From positions 1 through 53,916 of the forward strand of contig CABMDC010000016.1 in the NCBI GenBank assembly GCA_902384795.1: a stretch of DNA of 53,916 nt, in the 5' to 3' direction. The stretch is from Candidatus Gugararchaeum adminiculabundum. Lineage in GTDB: Archaea; Micrarchaeota; Micrarchaeia; Burarchaeales; Gugararchaeaceae. The position numbers and the translations under genes are program-made. Positions 8,500-15,204 of the stretch are shown here, in pieces. A model generated the notes under the pieces. The model did not search any database. It was not told the origin of the DNA and saw only the letters and a list, made by a program, of their open reading frames with translations. Positions within the stretch are counted from its first letter, which is position 1. Each line of letters begins with the position of its first letter.

Positions 8500-8603
8500 G
8501 TGATGGCGCCGCCGATATGGCGGTTGCGTTCTGGAGAACGCAAGTCTGCCCTCGAAGCAGACCAATCGTGCTTCGAAGCACGATTGCCGCGGCGCGCCAT
8601 CAC
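8500..8603. other. Multi-hairpin element: closed by a 10-bp stem and filled with four hairpins
   Basis: Bases 8500-8509 (GTGATGGCGC) pair perfectly with 8594-8603 (GCGCCATCAC). Inside are four hairpins: 8510-8522 (CGCC/GGCG, 5-nt loop), 8524-8543 (TTGCGTTC, loop TGGA, GAACGCAA), 8544-8562 (GTCTGC, 7-nt loop, GCAGAC) and 8563-8586 (a 24-nt perfect palindrome, CAATCGTGC stem around TTCGAA). The last three abut with no linker. It could be a structured RNA, a MITE-like element with terminal inverted repeats, or a cruciform-forming site. It sits in the 187-bp gap between two minus-strand genes. No coding potential is evident. Confidence 0.85.
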
Positions 8604-8628
8604 TAACACTGCCCTGCTCCTTCTTCGC

Positions 8629-9432
8629 CTAATTCAACGGGGGAGCTGCCACATCCTTTACCACAAACCCGGGCGGGACTTGGAAAATGGAATCCGAGAA
8701 ATCTGCGAAGGTCACGTTTTTTGCCTGGATCACCGCAGAACCGTATTGGGTGTCCACCTGCATTTTGAGGATTATACCTTTTTCCTTCCAGACCCAGGCG
8801 GTCACTGTTTCACTGGAAGAGGGGTTTGAATACTCGTAGACTTCGGTGGGCACTCCGAACAGGTCCCTGGTGCCGAGGTAGGTTTCCTTTCCCTCTATTT
8901 TTGCCCCCTGGGCATAGGTTTGCGGGTTCGGGTCGCTGAGGCGCGATGCCGTCTTTTGCTCGGAGTTCAGGAAATAGACCGTGCCGTTTTCGCTATCGAT
9001 CAGGGTCACCATGTTGGACTGGTATTCGCCCCAACCGCCCATGGACTCGCGCCTTGTCTTGTTTCCCTTGACAAAAACGCGGGCGCTGTCCATGTCTATG
9101 CCGTTCATGGAAATCACCTCGTCATAGGAGAAGGAGGTGAAATTCCTGGAAAGCGCGGCATCTATCTTATAGTCCTGCGCCCCCTGCTCGTCCGTGGGAG
9201 TGGCGCCCGGGAAAACCGGGGTCGGTGAGCCAGGGGATGAAGAATTTGCATTGGTGCCATTCGGGCCGCTTGTGATGTTCGAACTTGCATTGGGCAGGAT
9301 TGAGAACGGCGAGGCTTCCAGGTCAGGATTGTACTTGCCGGGCGAGTCCGGAGGAGAGACGAAATAGTTAAGGCACCCTGCGGAGAAGAGCGAAACTGCA
9401 AGAAGCAGGATGAGCAAGGCGTGTTTTCCCAT
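8629..9432 (-). CDS. Secreted lipoprotein, LolA-like or DUF-type fold possible
   Basis: 267 aa from the ATG at 9432, ahead of which no stronger start is seen. A hydrophobic signal ends in LFSAGC, a lipobox, so Cys near residue 20 is probably the membrane anchor. A low-complexity Asn/Ser/Pro/Gly linker (residues about 30-85, with many N-x-S/T sites) leads to a beta-rich domain with alternating hydrophobic strands (SFSYDEVISMNGIDMD; VTAWVWKEKGIILKMQVD). That layout resembles LolA/LppX-type outer-leaflet lipid-binding proteins, but the match is only impressionistic. It is divergent from the pilin-like gene at 9494 and upstream of the array on the same strand, separated from it by the multi-hairpin element. 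Confidence 0.75.
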   Translation of the reverse strand: MGKHALLILLLAVSLFSAGCLNYFVSPPDSPGKYNPDLEASPFSILPNASSNITSGPNGTNANSSSPGSPTPVFPGATPTDEQGAQDYKIDAALSRNFTSFSYDEVISMNGIDMDSARVFVKGNKTRRESMGGWGEYQSNMVTLIDSENGTVYFLNSEQKTASRLSDPNPQTYAQGAKIEGKETYLGTRDLFGVPTEVYEYSNPSSSETVTAWVWKEKGIILKMQVDTQYGSAVIQAKNVTFADFSDSIFQVPPGFVVKDVAAPPLN

Positions 9433-9463
9433 TTTTCCCACAAACAAACTTCAGCCAAGAAAG

Positions 9464-9473
9464 CTTATAAATA
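9464..9473 (+). promoter_or_regulatory. TATA box for the pilin-like gene at 9494
   Basis: CTTATAAATA is centred about 26 nt before the ATG at 9494. The transcript would therefore start at or next to the start codon, the usual archaeal leaderless arrangement. Confidence 0.65.
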
Positions 9474-9493
9474 TTGAAAAGAGAAACCATTCC

Positions 9494-10096
9494 ATGAATT
9501 CGATGAAAGGGCAGAGCAAGGCTCTGGAACTCGTTGTTGCGCTTTTTGTTTTGCTTATTGTTGCGTGGCTGGTGATTTCGCTGGTGACGCAATTTTTCAA
9601 CAAGGGGCAGACTAATATTAGCGGCCAGATTGATGAGCTGAAAGAAAACCAGCTCATTGATTCCGCGAAACAGGAATGCGAGCAGAAATGCAGCGCCATC
9701 AAGAGCGCGAGCGGAAGTGAGGGAAAAATTGTTGATTTCTGTTCCGGAGTCCCGCAATCCGCAGGAAGCGGGCTGCTGATCGGAAGCGCAACGAATGCGA
9801 CCGGAAAAAGCGGCTATGCCGAATTGAACGGAGTAGGAATCTGCCGCGAGAGCGTGCCTTGTTTTGAATTGATTGACTGCGCCTACCCCGAGGGAAGCCA
9901 GAAGATTGACGCGGCAGCGTGCAAGAGGAACATTTGCGCCTACTATTCAACGCTCCTTACTAGCGACCAGAGGGTCGATGAGGAACTGAACAAGAGGATA
10001 TTGCCGGGCAAGTGCTACAAGAGCACAATGGACTTGCACTGGTATGCGATTGCGTTCGGAGCCAAGGATGCGGGAACGCTGACTTGCGGCGGATGA
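9494..10096 (+). CDS. Pilin-like membrane-anchored secreted protein
   Basis: 200 aa. The N-terminus MNSMKGQSKALELVV resembles an archaeal class III prepilin signal: a short positive n-region, then G followed by Q.....E, then a hydrophobic helix of about 20 residues. EppA-type processing before the Gln is likely. The mature part has several cysteines (CEQKC, FCSG, CAYPEG, CKRN, LTCGG), suggesting disulfides. The ATG at 9494 was chosen over upstream starts because a TATA box sits 26 nt before it. The last 21 bases recur in imperfect form at 11434-11454 beyond the AbiE genes. Role: minor pilin or pseudopilin is inferred from the signal only. Confidence 0.72.
   Translation: MNSMKGQSKALELVVALFVLLIVAWLVISLVTQFFNKGQTNISGQIDELKENQLIDSAKQECEQKCSAIKSASGSEGKIVDFCSGVPQSAGSGLLIGSATNATGKSGYAELNGVGICRESVPCFELIDCAYPEGSQKIDAAACKRNICAYYSTLLTSDQRVDEELNKRILPGKCYKSTMDLHWYAIAFGAKDAGTLTCGG
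10076..10096 (+). repeat. Left direct repeat flanking the AbiE module
   Basis: This 21-bp end of the pilin-like gene (ACGCTGAC.TGC.GCGGAT.A) matches 11434-11454 at 18 of 21 positions. The toxin-antitoxin genes lie exactly between the two copies. It could be a target-site or attachment-site duplication, or the relic of a duplicated gene end. Confidence 0.6.
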
Positions 10097-10098
10097 GA

Positions 10099-10683
10099 TT
10101 AGCCCAGTTTGGCCAGTTTTTTTACTTTTCTTCGGGTTATTTCAGGGCAGCGCTTCAGGTATTCAAGCAATTTTTTCCTGTCCAAATTTTTCCTCAGCCC
10201 TGCGAGCGCTTCATTGCTCAAAGGCTCGTTGAAGTAGGCGAAGTCTATGAGCGTTTTTTCGTTGTCTGAAACCGGAATCCAGAAGTCCTTGTACCTCATG
10301 GTGGTGAAACCGAAAAACATTTTCCTTGCGATTCTTCTGACAACAAAATTTGAGCCTTCAAACTGCCTGACTCCACTTCTCACTTTCCTCGGGGTTAGCA
10401 CAATCGGGTTTGTTTCCTGCTCCCACAGGTTTTTGAGTGAGAGGGCTTCCTGCAACCCGTAATAAAAAGGCGTGAAGCCGAAGCCCACGGTCTCCGATTC
10501 ATCCAGGAAAGTGTAGACTCCCCGGGAAATTTTCTTGATTTCGCCGCTTTTAACCAGGTTGTGGATCAACAGGTACAGGTAATTTTTGCTGATTTTTTTT
10601 GTTCCGAGAAAAACCTGCAAGTCCGAAATGGTGAAAGCAGGAAGGCTGCCAAATTTTTCGCGCACTTCGCTTAGGTACTTCAT
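10099..10683 (-). CDS. AbiEi-like antitoxin / transcriptional regulator
   Basis: 194 aa. Residues about 1-65 form a winged-helix domain (FTISDLQVFLG, then NYLYLLIHNLVKSGEIKKISRGVYTFL). This is typical of AbiEi/COG5340 antitoxins, which autoregulate their operon. The C-terminal half (VRRIARKMFFGFTTM, VSDNEKTLIDFAYF) matches the usual AbiEi C-terminal region with the ekTliD motif. Its ATG overlaps the toxin stop by 4 bp (ATGA). The order is unusual: the nucleotidyltransferase gene comes first, whereas abiEi normally precedes abiEii. The likely operator is the inverted repeat at 11341-11372. The family call is from sequence pattern; neutralising activity is inferred. Confidence 0.82.
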   Translation of the reverse strand: MKYLSEVREKFGSLPAFTISDLQVFLGTKKISKNYLYLLIHNLVKSGEIKKISRGVYTFLDESETVGFGFTPFYYGLQEALSLKNLWEQETNPIVLTPRKVRSGVRQFEGSNFVVRRIARKMFFGFTTMRYKDFWIPVSDNEKTLIDFAYFNEPLSNEALAGLRKNLDRKKLLEYLKRCPEITRRKVKKLAKLG

Positions 10684-11327
10684 GCGAACCGCCCCTGCAA
10701 AAATTCGACCATTTGTTTAAACGAAGGGATGTTTCCGGAATAAACTATCGCCTTCAGGTTCTTCTCATCAACAGGAGGCTTGATTGATTTGAGAAGCAGC
10801 AGGACCCGCTGCTTTGCCTTAGGTTCGCCTTTGACAAAATTTGAAAGGTGGAAAATGTCGTAAATGTCGCGCACAAATAGCCTGTTGGCGTAGGCATCGC
10901 ATTTTTCCAGAATAAGGTCTTCAGGCGAAAGCGTTAGCACACTCATGAACGAGCCGTCAATTTTTTCAAACGGCTTTGCAACCGGGGGGGCAGGCTTTGA
11001 TGAAAAATTTATCTCAACGCGGACTTGCATGTCAGCGCCTGAAACCTTGCAGAAGATTAAGTTCCCGGTTTTCTTGAACTTGTCAACATTAAGCCCCCGG
11101 GCTTCAAGCCTTTCCTTCAGCCCCTCTTCAACTTTTGTTGCATCGCTGCAATAAAAATCCAGGTCTTCGGAAAACCTGTTGCCACCATAGCAGCGCCAGA
11201 CTGCAGTGCCACCGTGAAAAACCAGCCTGTTTTCCAGGGAATACAAAACTTCCGTTACCTCGTCCTGCAAGAGCCCCACGTCGATGTGTGCCCTTTTCTT
11301 CAACCTCTTCTCGAGCGGGATGTTCAT
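10680..11327 (-). CDS. AbiEii-like nucleotidyltransferase toxin
   Basis: 215 aa from the ATG at 11327; a TTG at 11342 is less likely because the TATA box would then overlap the leader. It carries the polymerase-beta-type NTase signature: HGGTAVWR at residues 38-45 and SEDLDFY at 53-59, with Asp55 and Asp57 as metal ligands. Downstream come the family's ...SPEDLILEKCDAY..R...RDIYDIFHL block (about residues 135-165). AbiEii toxins transfer nucleotides to tRNA or other targets in type IV toxin-antitoxin systems. Translation is coupled to the AbiEi gene through ATGA. Flanking direct repeats suggest the pair arrived as a unit. Confidence 0.85.
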   Translation of the reverse strand: MNIPLEKRLKKRAHIDVGLLQDEVTEVLYSLENRLVFHGGTAVWRCYGGNRFSEDLDFYCSDATKVEEGLKERLEARGLNVDKFKKTGNLIFCKVSGADMQVRVEINFSSKPAPPVAKPFEKIDGSFMSVLTLSPEDLILEKCDAYANRLFVRDIYDIFHLSNFVKGEPKAKQRVLLLLKSIKPPVDEKNLKAIVYSGNIPSFKQMVEFLQGRFA

Positions 11328-11340
11328 GCATATATTAAGC

Positions 11341-11372
11341 AACCAAACATATAAAAAACTATAAGTTTGGTT
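11341..11372 (-). promoter_or_regulatory. AbiE promoter with inverted-repeat operator
   Basis: A perfect 8-bp inverted repeat, AACCAAAC at 11341-11348 and GTTTGGTT at 11365-11372, brackets an A/T-rich core holding a minus-strand TATA-like sequence (TTTTTTATAT). The core lies about 25 nt upstream of the toxin ATG (11327). AbiEi antitoxins are known to bind inverted repeats in their own promoter, so this is a strong operator candidate. Confidence 0.7.
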
Positions 11373-11433
11373 AATTCATGCAAAAAAGGCTTTTAGCTGG
11401 CGCGGACTACGGGTTAGGTTAAAAAACAGGAGC

Positions 11434-11454
11434 ACGCTGACCTGCAGCGGATAA
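11434..11454 (+). repeat. Right direct repeat flanking the AbiE module
   Basis: It matches 10076-10096 at 18 of 21 bases. Read in frame it would again encode a pilin-like tail (STLTCSG then stop), although no intact upstream reading frame remains. Confidence 0.6.
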
Positions 11455-11468
11455 AAAAATATGAAAAC

Positions 11469-11795
11469 TTAGGATCTTCCGCCGCGCCCAATGCCCCCAT
11501 ATAATCCGCCGGCTATGGTTCCGATTATAATGACCAGGGCTATTATGAACAGGAGATAAAGAGCCAGCGGGGCAAGCATGGCCAATTTTTGCCTGGTTCG
11601 CGTATTGCGGAAATTCAGCAGGAAGTGAATGGCCCAGAACAGGGGATAGGCCGTAAAAACCAGGATCGACCCCAGGGCGTAGGCGAGAAGCACGAAGAGC
11701 GCCAGGAAACCAAATGCAATGGACGAGGTTTTCAGAAAGCTTGACTCTTTGGTCAGCAGAAAAACGCGCGCATAATCTCGCAACTCGGATGCCAT
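11469..11795 (-). CDS. Small multi-pass membrane protein
   Basis: 108 aa with three hydrophobic segments (about residues 22-42, 44-60 and 73-95) and a glycine-rich, positively charged tail (GGLYGGIGRGGRS). There is no recognisable family motif. The start ATG at 11795 lies 51 bp from the divergent pilin-like gene at 11847; the A/T-rich spacer (ttttaataaaactttagg) could carry promoters for both. It is placed next to the pilin-like operon, so a role in envelope assembly is possible but unproven. Confidence 0.65.
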   Translation of the reverse strand: MASELRDYARVFLLTKESSFLKTSSIAFGFLALFVLLAYALGSILVFTAYPLFWAIHFLLNFRNTRTRQKLAMLAPLALYLLFIIALVIIIGTIAGGLYGGIGRGGRS

Positions 11796-11846
11796 GGGGA
11801 TAGTGGGGCATTACCTTTTAATAAAACTTTAGGGGTTAACAATAGC

Positions 11847-12389
11847 ATGCGCTTACGCAAAGGCTCAACGGCTCCGTCATCCTGGATTTGGATTATCGGC
11901 GGGCTAATTTTAGCGGTGATTACCATAGCCATAGTCTGGCAATTGTTCGCAAACATGAGCCTGGGCTTTGCACGCAACAATGCGAGAAGCGAATTCCAGA
12001 ATTTCGTGGGCAGGGTTGAATCGATGTGCTCCAGCGTTTCCGTGGGCTCGAAAATGACATTTGAAATGAAACTGCCGAACGTGGTGGAAGCGGCCTATGC
12101 TTCCATTTCCCCGGGATTTGTCCCTGGGAATATCACGGAGTTCGTGGGAAGCCCGTACAATACCGGCGGGGTTTCAAACGGCGATTATGTGTGCATGAAA
12201 CTGCAGGGGGAAACAGAGCCCAGGTGCGAGAAGCTTGACTGCGATGTCACCATGAATTATCTGGGAACGCCGCCTGCCGGGAGCTTTTTCGACCAGATGC
12301 AAAGGGCGGCCGGCTCGCAGAATTTCGAGTATGAAATCACCATTGAAAAACAGGGAAGCACGATTATGGTCTATGACAAGAGAAAGTGA
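11847..12389 (+). CDS. Pilin-like anchored secreted protein
   Basis: 180 aa. A short basic n-region (MRLRKGS) is followed by one hydrophobic helix (about residues 12-33) and an extracytoplasmic domain with four cysteines (CSS, VCMK, RCEKLDC). The signal lacks the perfect Q.S.E motif, so it may be a plain signal anchor or a divergent prepilin. It is the first of three co-oriented genes (to 13975), the next being 72 bp downstream. Like its neighbours it has one N-terminal helix and a soluble outer domain, the plan of minor pilins. Not recognised beyond that. Confidence 0.7.
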   Translation: MRLRKGSTAPSSWIWIIGGLILAVITIAIVWQLFANMSLGFARNNARSEFQNFVGRVESMCSSVSVGSKMTFEMKLPNVVEAAYASISPGFVPGNITEFVGSPYNTGGVSNGDYVCMKLQGETEPRCEKLDCDVTMNYLGTPPAGSFFDQMQRAAGSQNFEYEITIEKQGSTIMVYDKRK

Positions 12390-12461
12390 TGAACAGGCGC
12401 GAGGCTGGAAATTAAACAAAAGCAGATGCAAGAAAGCGGATGAAAAGGAGAATGAAAGATT

Positions 12462-12860
12462 ATGATGAACAAAGGCGACGTGAACGAAATGGTGCTCGCG
12501 GTCGGCACGCTTCTTGCGGTGGTGGTGATAGTTGTGGCGGTCTGGCAGCTGCTTGTTTTCCAGTCGAATGTGCTCAACCAGGCGCAGGCGGAAAGGACCG
12601 CGGTCGAGCTTTCCAAAACCATCAATGCGCTCCAGGTGCAGAACAGCGAAACTGACATTACGAGAAAATATCCGGTTGAGAATGATTTCACTTTCCAGTT
12701 TGGGGACGGGTTCGTGATTGTGAAAAACAACAATATAGAGGCAAGGGCGCCGTACTTTGGTGCGGTTGCCGTGAATCAGATTGAAACCAAAAAAGGGCAG
12801 CTGCTCTGCATCAGAAAAGTGCAAACATCTCTGGAAGTGGAACTATGCGGGGCCAACTAA
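12462..12860 (+). CDS. Pilin-like anchored secreted protein, small
   Basis: 132 aa. MMNKGDVNEMVLAVG begins a hydrophobic helix ending near residue 32, followed by a helix continuation (NVLNQAQAERTAVELSKTINAL) as in the long N-terminal alpha helix of type IV pilins. A beta-rich tail follows. AGGAG near 12446-12450 may be its SD. It overlaps the next gene by 16 bp, indicating a shared operon and probably coupled translation. Only two cysteines (LLCIR, ELCG) near the C-terminus. Pilin-like from architecture; no family identified. Confidence 0.7.
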   Translation: MMNKGDVNEMVLAVGTLLAVVVIVVAVWQLLVFQSNVLNQAQAERTAVELSKTINALQVQNSETDITRKYPVENDFTFQFGDGFVIVKNNNIEARAPYFGAVAVNQIETKKGQLLCIRKVQTSLEVELCGAN

Positions 12861-13975
12861 GCCTAGTAACCCGCCTGTTTTTCATAACAGGAATGCTCAT
12901 CATGCTCGTAGTTTTCACCAGCGAGCTTTCGTTTTACAACGCGGAGGTAAGAAACCAGGTCTCGCGCTATGATCTGGTCTATGCCGCCCAGGACCTGGCA
13001 TCCGCGCTTATTTCCGAGAACTGCCTGCTGGGCGACAATGCGCTCACCAGGGAAAAATTGGATTTGTTTGCCGCCGAGTTCAATTCCAGCGAGCATCCCT
13101 GCGCGCGCCTCTATGGCTATGGCTACACTGCGAAAGTCGAGACTTTTCCATTGCCCGTGAAAATCGCAATCGTAGTGGGCGAGAACGGAACGAACGGAGG
13201 ATTTGCTAAAATTGAAAATGCGGAATTTTTCACTGGAATCGGCCTGATTGAGGACAGGTATTCGCTGGTGATTTTTGCGGAGAATTCCGTTTCCCAGGAT
13301 GTTTCGTGGGTGAAATCAAAAAGAATATTTTTCCCGCAGGAGGACGGATTGGCAATGGGGAAAATCTATGCAATGCACAGGATGAACGCTAGCGCAAAGG
13401 TTTCCACTAATTCTTCCGGCATGAATTTTGCCGCGGTTTATTCCTATGCAAAAGGGAGCGACTGCGAGACCATTGCCAGGAATGACAATGATGAATCGGT
13501 GGTTGTGAAATGCGGGGATGACCTGTTTGTCGGGCTTTCTGAAAACAGCGAAAATTTCCAGCAGGTCGCCCCGGGGCTTGCCATGGGGCAGGCGGGCATT
13601 GCGCCCAAAGCCTCCTGGGAATTCGGGGCCGGGGGAATTTCGCGCATCCCGCAGGTGAGCTTCGGTTTCCCGGTGATTGTGGACTATGACGGAGCGGATG
13701 CCCCGGGCAAATTGTCGATTTCAGTTGCAAGCGGAGAATTGGAAAGGGTTGCGGGCGCGATTGATTACGCGTGCGCGAGCGGCAAGGATTCGAACCTCAA
13801 TATCGTGGTGAAAAACAGGCTGTATTTGAAAGCAGGCGAATTGTGCGTTGATTACGGGGATGCGCAGAGCTGCCGGAGAATTGAGTGCGGAAAAATCGTG
13901 GAAATGCCGGACCTGCTGCCTGGAACGCATTCCATCACTGTGAGAGTGGGGGAAAGGATTGAAGTCAGCCCCTAG
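12845..13975 (+). CDS. Large pilin-like secreted protein
   Basis: 376 aa. The start MRGQLSLVTRLFF has the GQ.S. sequence of class III prepilins, then a hydrophobic helix (residues about 10-30) continuing as an amphipathic helix (YNAEVRNQVSRYDLVYAAQDLASALIS). The remaining 320 residues are beta-rich and contain about nine cysteines, in pairs such as NCLLG, PCARL, DCETI, KCGDD, ACASG, LCVDYGDAQSC and ECGK. It is last in the three-gene unit starting at 11847 and converges on the transglutaminase-like gene at 14005. It could be a tip pilin or anchored surface protein; that is inference. Confidence 0.72.
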   Translation: MRGQLSLVTRLFFITGMLIMLVVFTSELSFYNAEVRNQVSRYDLVYAAQDLASALISENCLLGDNALTREKLDLFAAEFNSSEHPCARLYGYGYTAKVETFPLPVKIAIVVGENGTNGGFAKIENAEFFTGIGLIEDRYSLVIFAENSVSQDVSWVKSKRIFFPQEDGLAMGKIYAMHRMNASAKVSTNSSGMNFAAVYSYAKGSDCETIARNDNDESVVVKCGDDLFVGLSENSENFQQVAPGLAMGQAGIAPKASWEFGAGGISRIPQVSFGFPVIVDYDGADAPGKLSISVASGELERVAGAIDYACASGKDSNLNIVVKNRLYLKAGELCVDYGDAQSCRRIECGKIVEMPDLLPGTHSITVRVGERIEVSP

Positions 13976-14004
13976 GCGGGATTGACTAGACTAATTTAGC
14001 TGGC

Positions 14005-15174
14005 TTAACTGGCTCCGAAATTTTGCGCCAGCCTTGCGGCGATCCTCTGTTCCAGTGTTTCTATTTTGCCGGAGTAATAGGCATAGCTGGTCCATTTGCC
14101 CCCGGAAAAAGTGTACAGGTCATTGTCGGAGATTACGAAATAGATGTGATTGATTTCCTGGTCGCAGCCGTCCTCGCCGTCGGTGCAGACATAATAGTCA
14201 GTGCCGATTTTTCCCAGGTACTGCCCGGTCTGGGGCTCGAAAGTTGCGGACCTGTCAATCTTGCGCACATCTGCGACCGAATTTATTTTCGAGGTGGAAA
14301 GCGCGATTATGCAATGGCCCGATTCACCCTGGCTGAAGCAGATGACATAGGGGTTCAGGTCCTGGATTGAGCCGAGCTTCTTGCCGGTTGCGTCCGGGTA
14401 ATAGAAATAGGAGTCGCCCTCCTCGTAAATGATGTACTGGCCGGATCCCGCGCTGTCCCAGGCCTCCACATCCAGGTCCTTGCCGTTCTTTTTTAGGGTG
14501 TTCAGGATCGCTTTCAGCAGGAGCGAGAAATCCTCGCAGTCACCGCCTTTTCTTTTGATTATTTCCTTGAGCGAATAGAGCTGGTCATAGCCCTCTTCGT
14601 CGATGTATGCAACGCCTTTCTTGTCCTTGAGGATTGAGTCTATGCACCCGAGCTTCACTTTTGAGCCGGTCACGCAATAGAGGTCTATGTAGTTCATGAA
14701 AGCAAATCCTTCGTAGTCCGGCATGAGCGAATTGTCCTCGAACCACTGGATTGAGGAATTTATGGTATCGCTGACCCGGTTAAGGTCGGACTGGACGGAC
14801 ACAAGCTCTTCTTTTGTTTCAGTGAGCACGGTGTTTTTCTCGGCTATTTCATTATTCGCAGCTGCCAGATCTTCCTGGGTTTGCGCCAGCTCGCCCCAGG
14901 TGAGGTTCAGCTCGTGCTGCGTGTCCGCCAAATTTGACCGGGTTATTTCCAACTCGCCTTCTGTTTGGATGAGGTTGCCGCGGGTGTCAATCAGTTCAGA
15001 CTGGGTTTCCTGCAGGCTCGAGGATAAATCGGATGCATTGGCTTTTGATTCGCCGAGGGATTTTTCAAGCGAGATGTTGGTGAAAAGAAGGAGAAGGGCG
15101 GCGAGGAATAGCACTATTGCTGACGCAAAAAGCTGGACTGGCGGGAACCGTTTCACGATTTCGTTTATGCCCAT
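14005..15174 (-). CDS. Membrane-anchored coiled-coil protein with transglutaminase-like domain
   Basis: 389 aa. One TM segment (residues about 15-32) is followed by a long coiled coil (about 35-135) built of near-repeats such as TQSEL, TEGEL, TQHEL and TQEDL. A globular domain follows with the papain-like transglutaminase pattern: GGDCEDFSLLL with Cys213, and ESGHCIIAL with His287, in the usual spacing for the Cys-His pair. The coiled coil would project the domain from the membrane. Such domains can be peptidases, transglutaminases or inactive. It lies tail to tail with the pilin-like operon, so action on surface proteins is plausible but not shown. Confidence 0.8.
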   Translation of the reverse strand: MGINEIVKRFPPVQLFASAIVLFLAALLLLFTNISLEKSLGESKANASDLSSSLQETQSELIDTRGNLIQTEGELEITRSNLADTQHELNLTWGELAQTQEDLAAANNEIAEKNTVLTETKEELVSVQSDLNRVSDTINSSIQWFEDNSLMPDYEGFAFMNYIDLYCVTGSKVKLGCIDSILKDKKGVAYIDEEGYDQLYSLKEIIKRKGGDCEDFSLLLKAILNTLKKNGKDLDVEAWDSAGSGQYIIYEEGDSYFYYPDATGKKLGSIQDLNPYVICFSQGESGHCIIALSTSKINSVADVRKIDRSATFEPQTGQYLGKIGTDYYVCTDGEDGCDQEINHIYFVISDNDLYTFSGGKWTSYAYYSGKIETLEQRIAARLAQNFGAS

Positions 15175-15204
15175 AGGCTAGCTTAGGTGCGATGGGAATA
15201 AAAA

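Noticed and set aside
8500-8603. The multi-hairpin element as a tRNA gene
   Set aside because: It has a 10-bp closing stem and several abutting hairpins but no D arm, anticodon loop or T arm in tRNA order.
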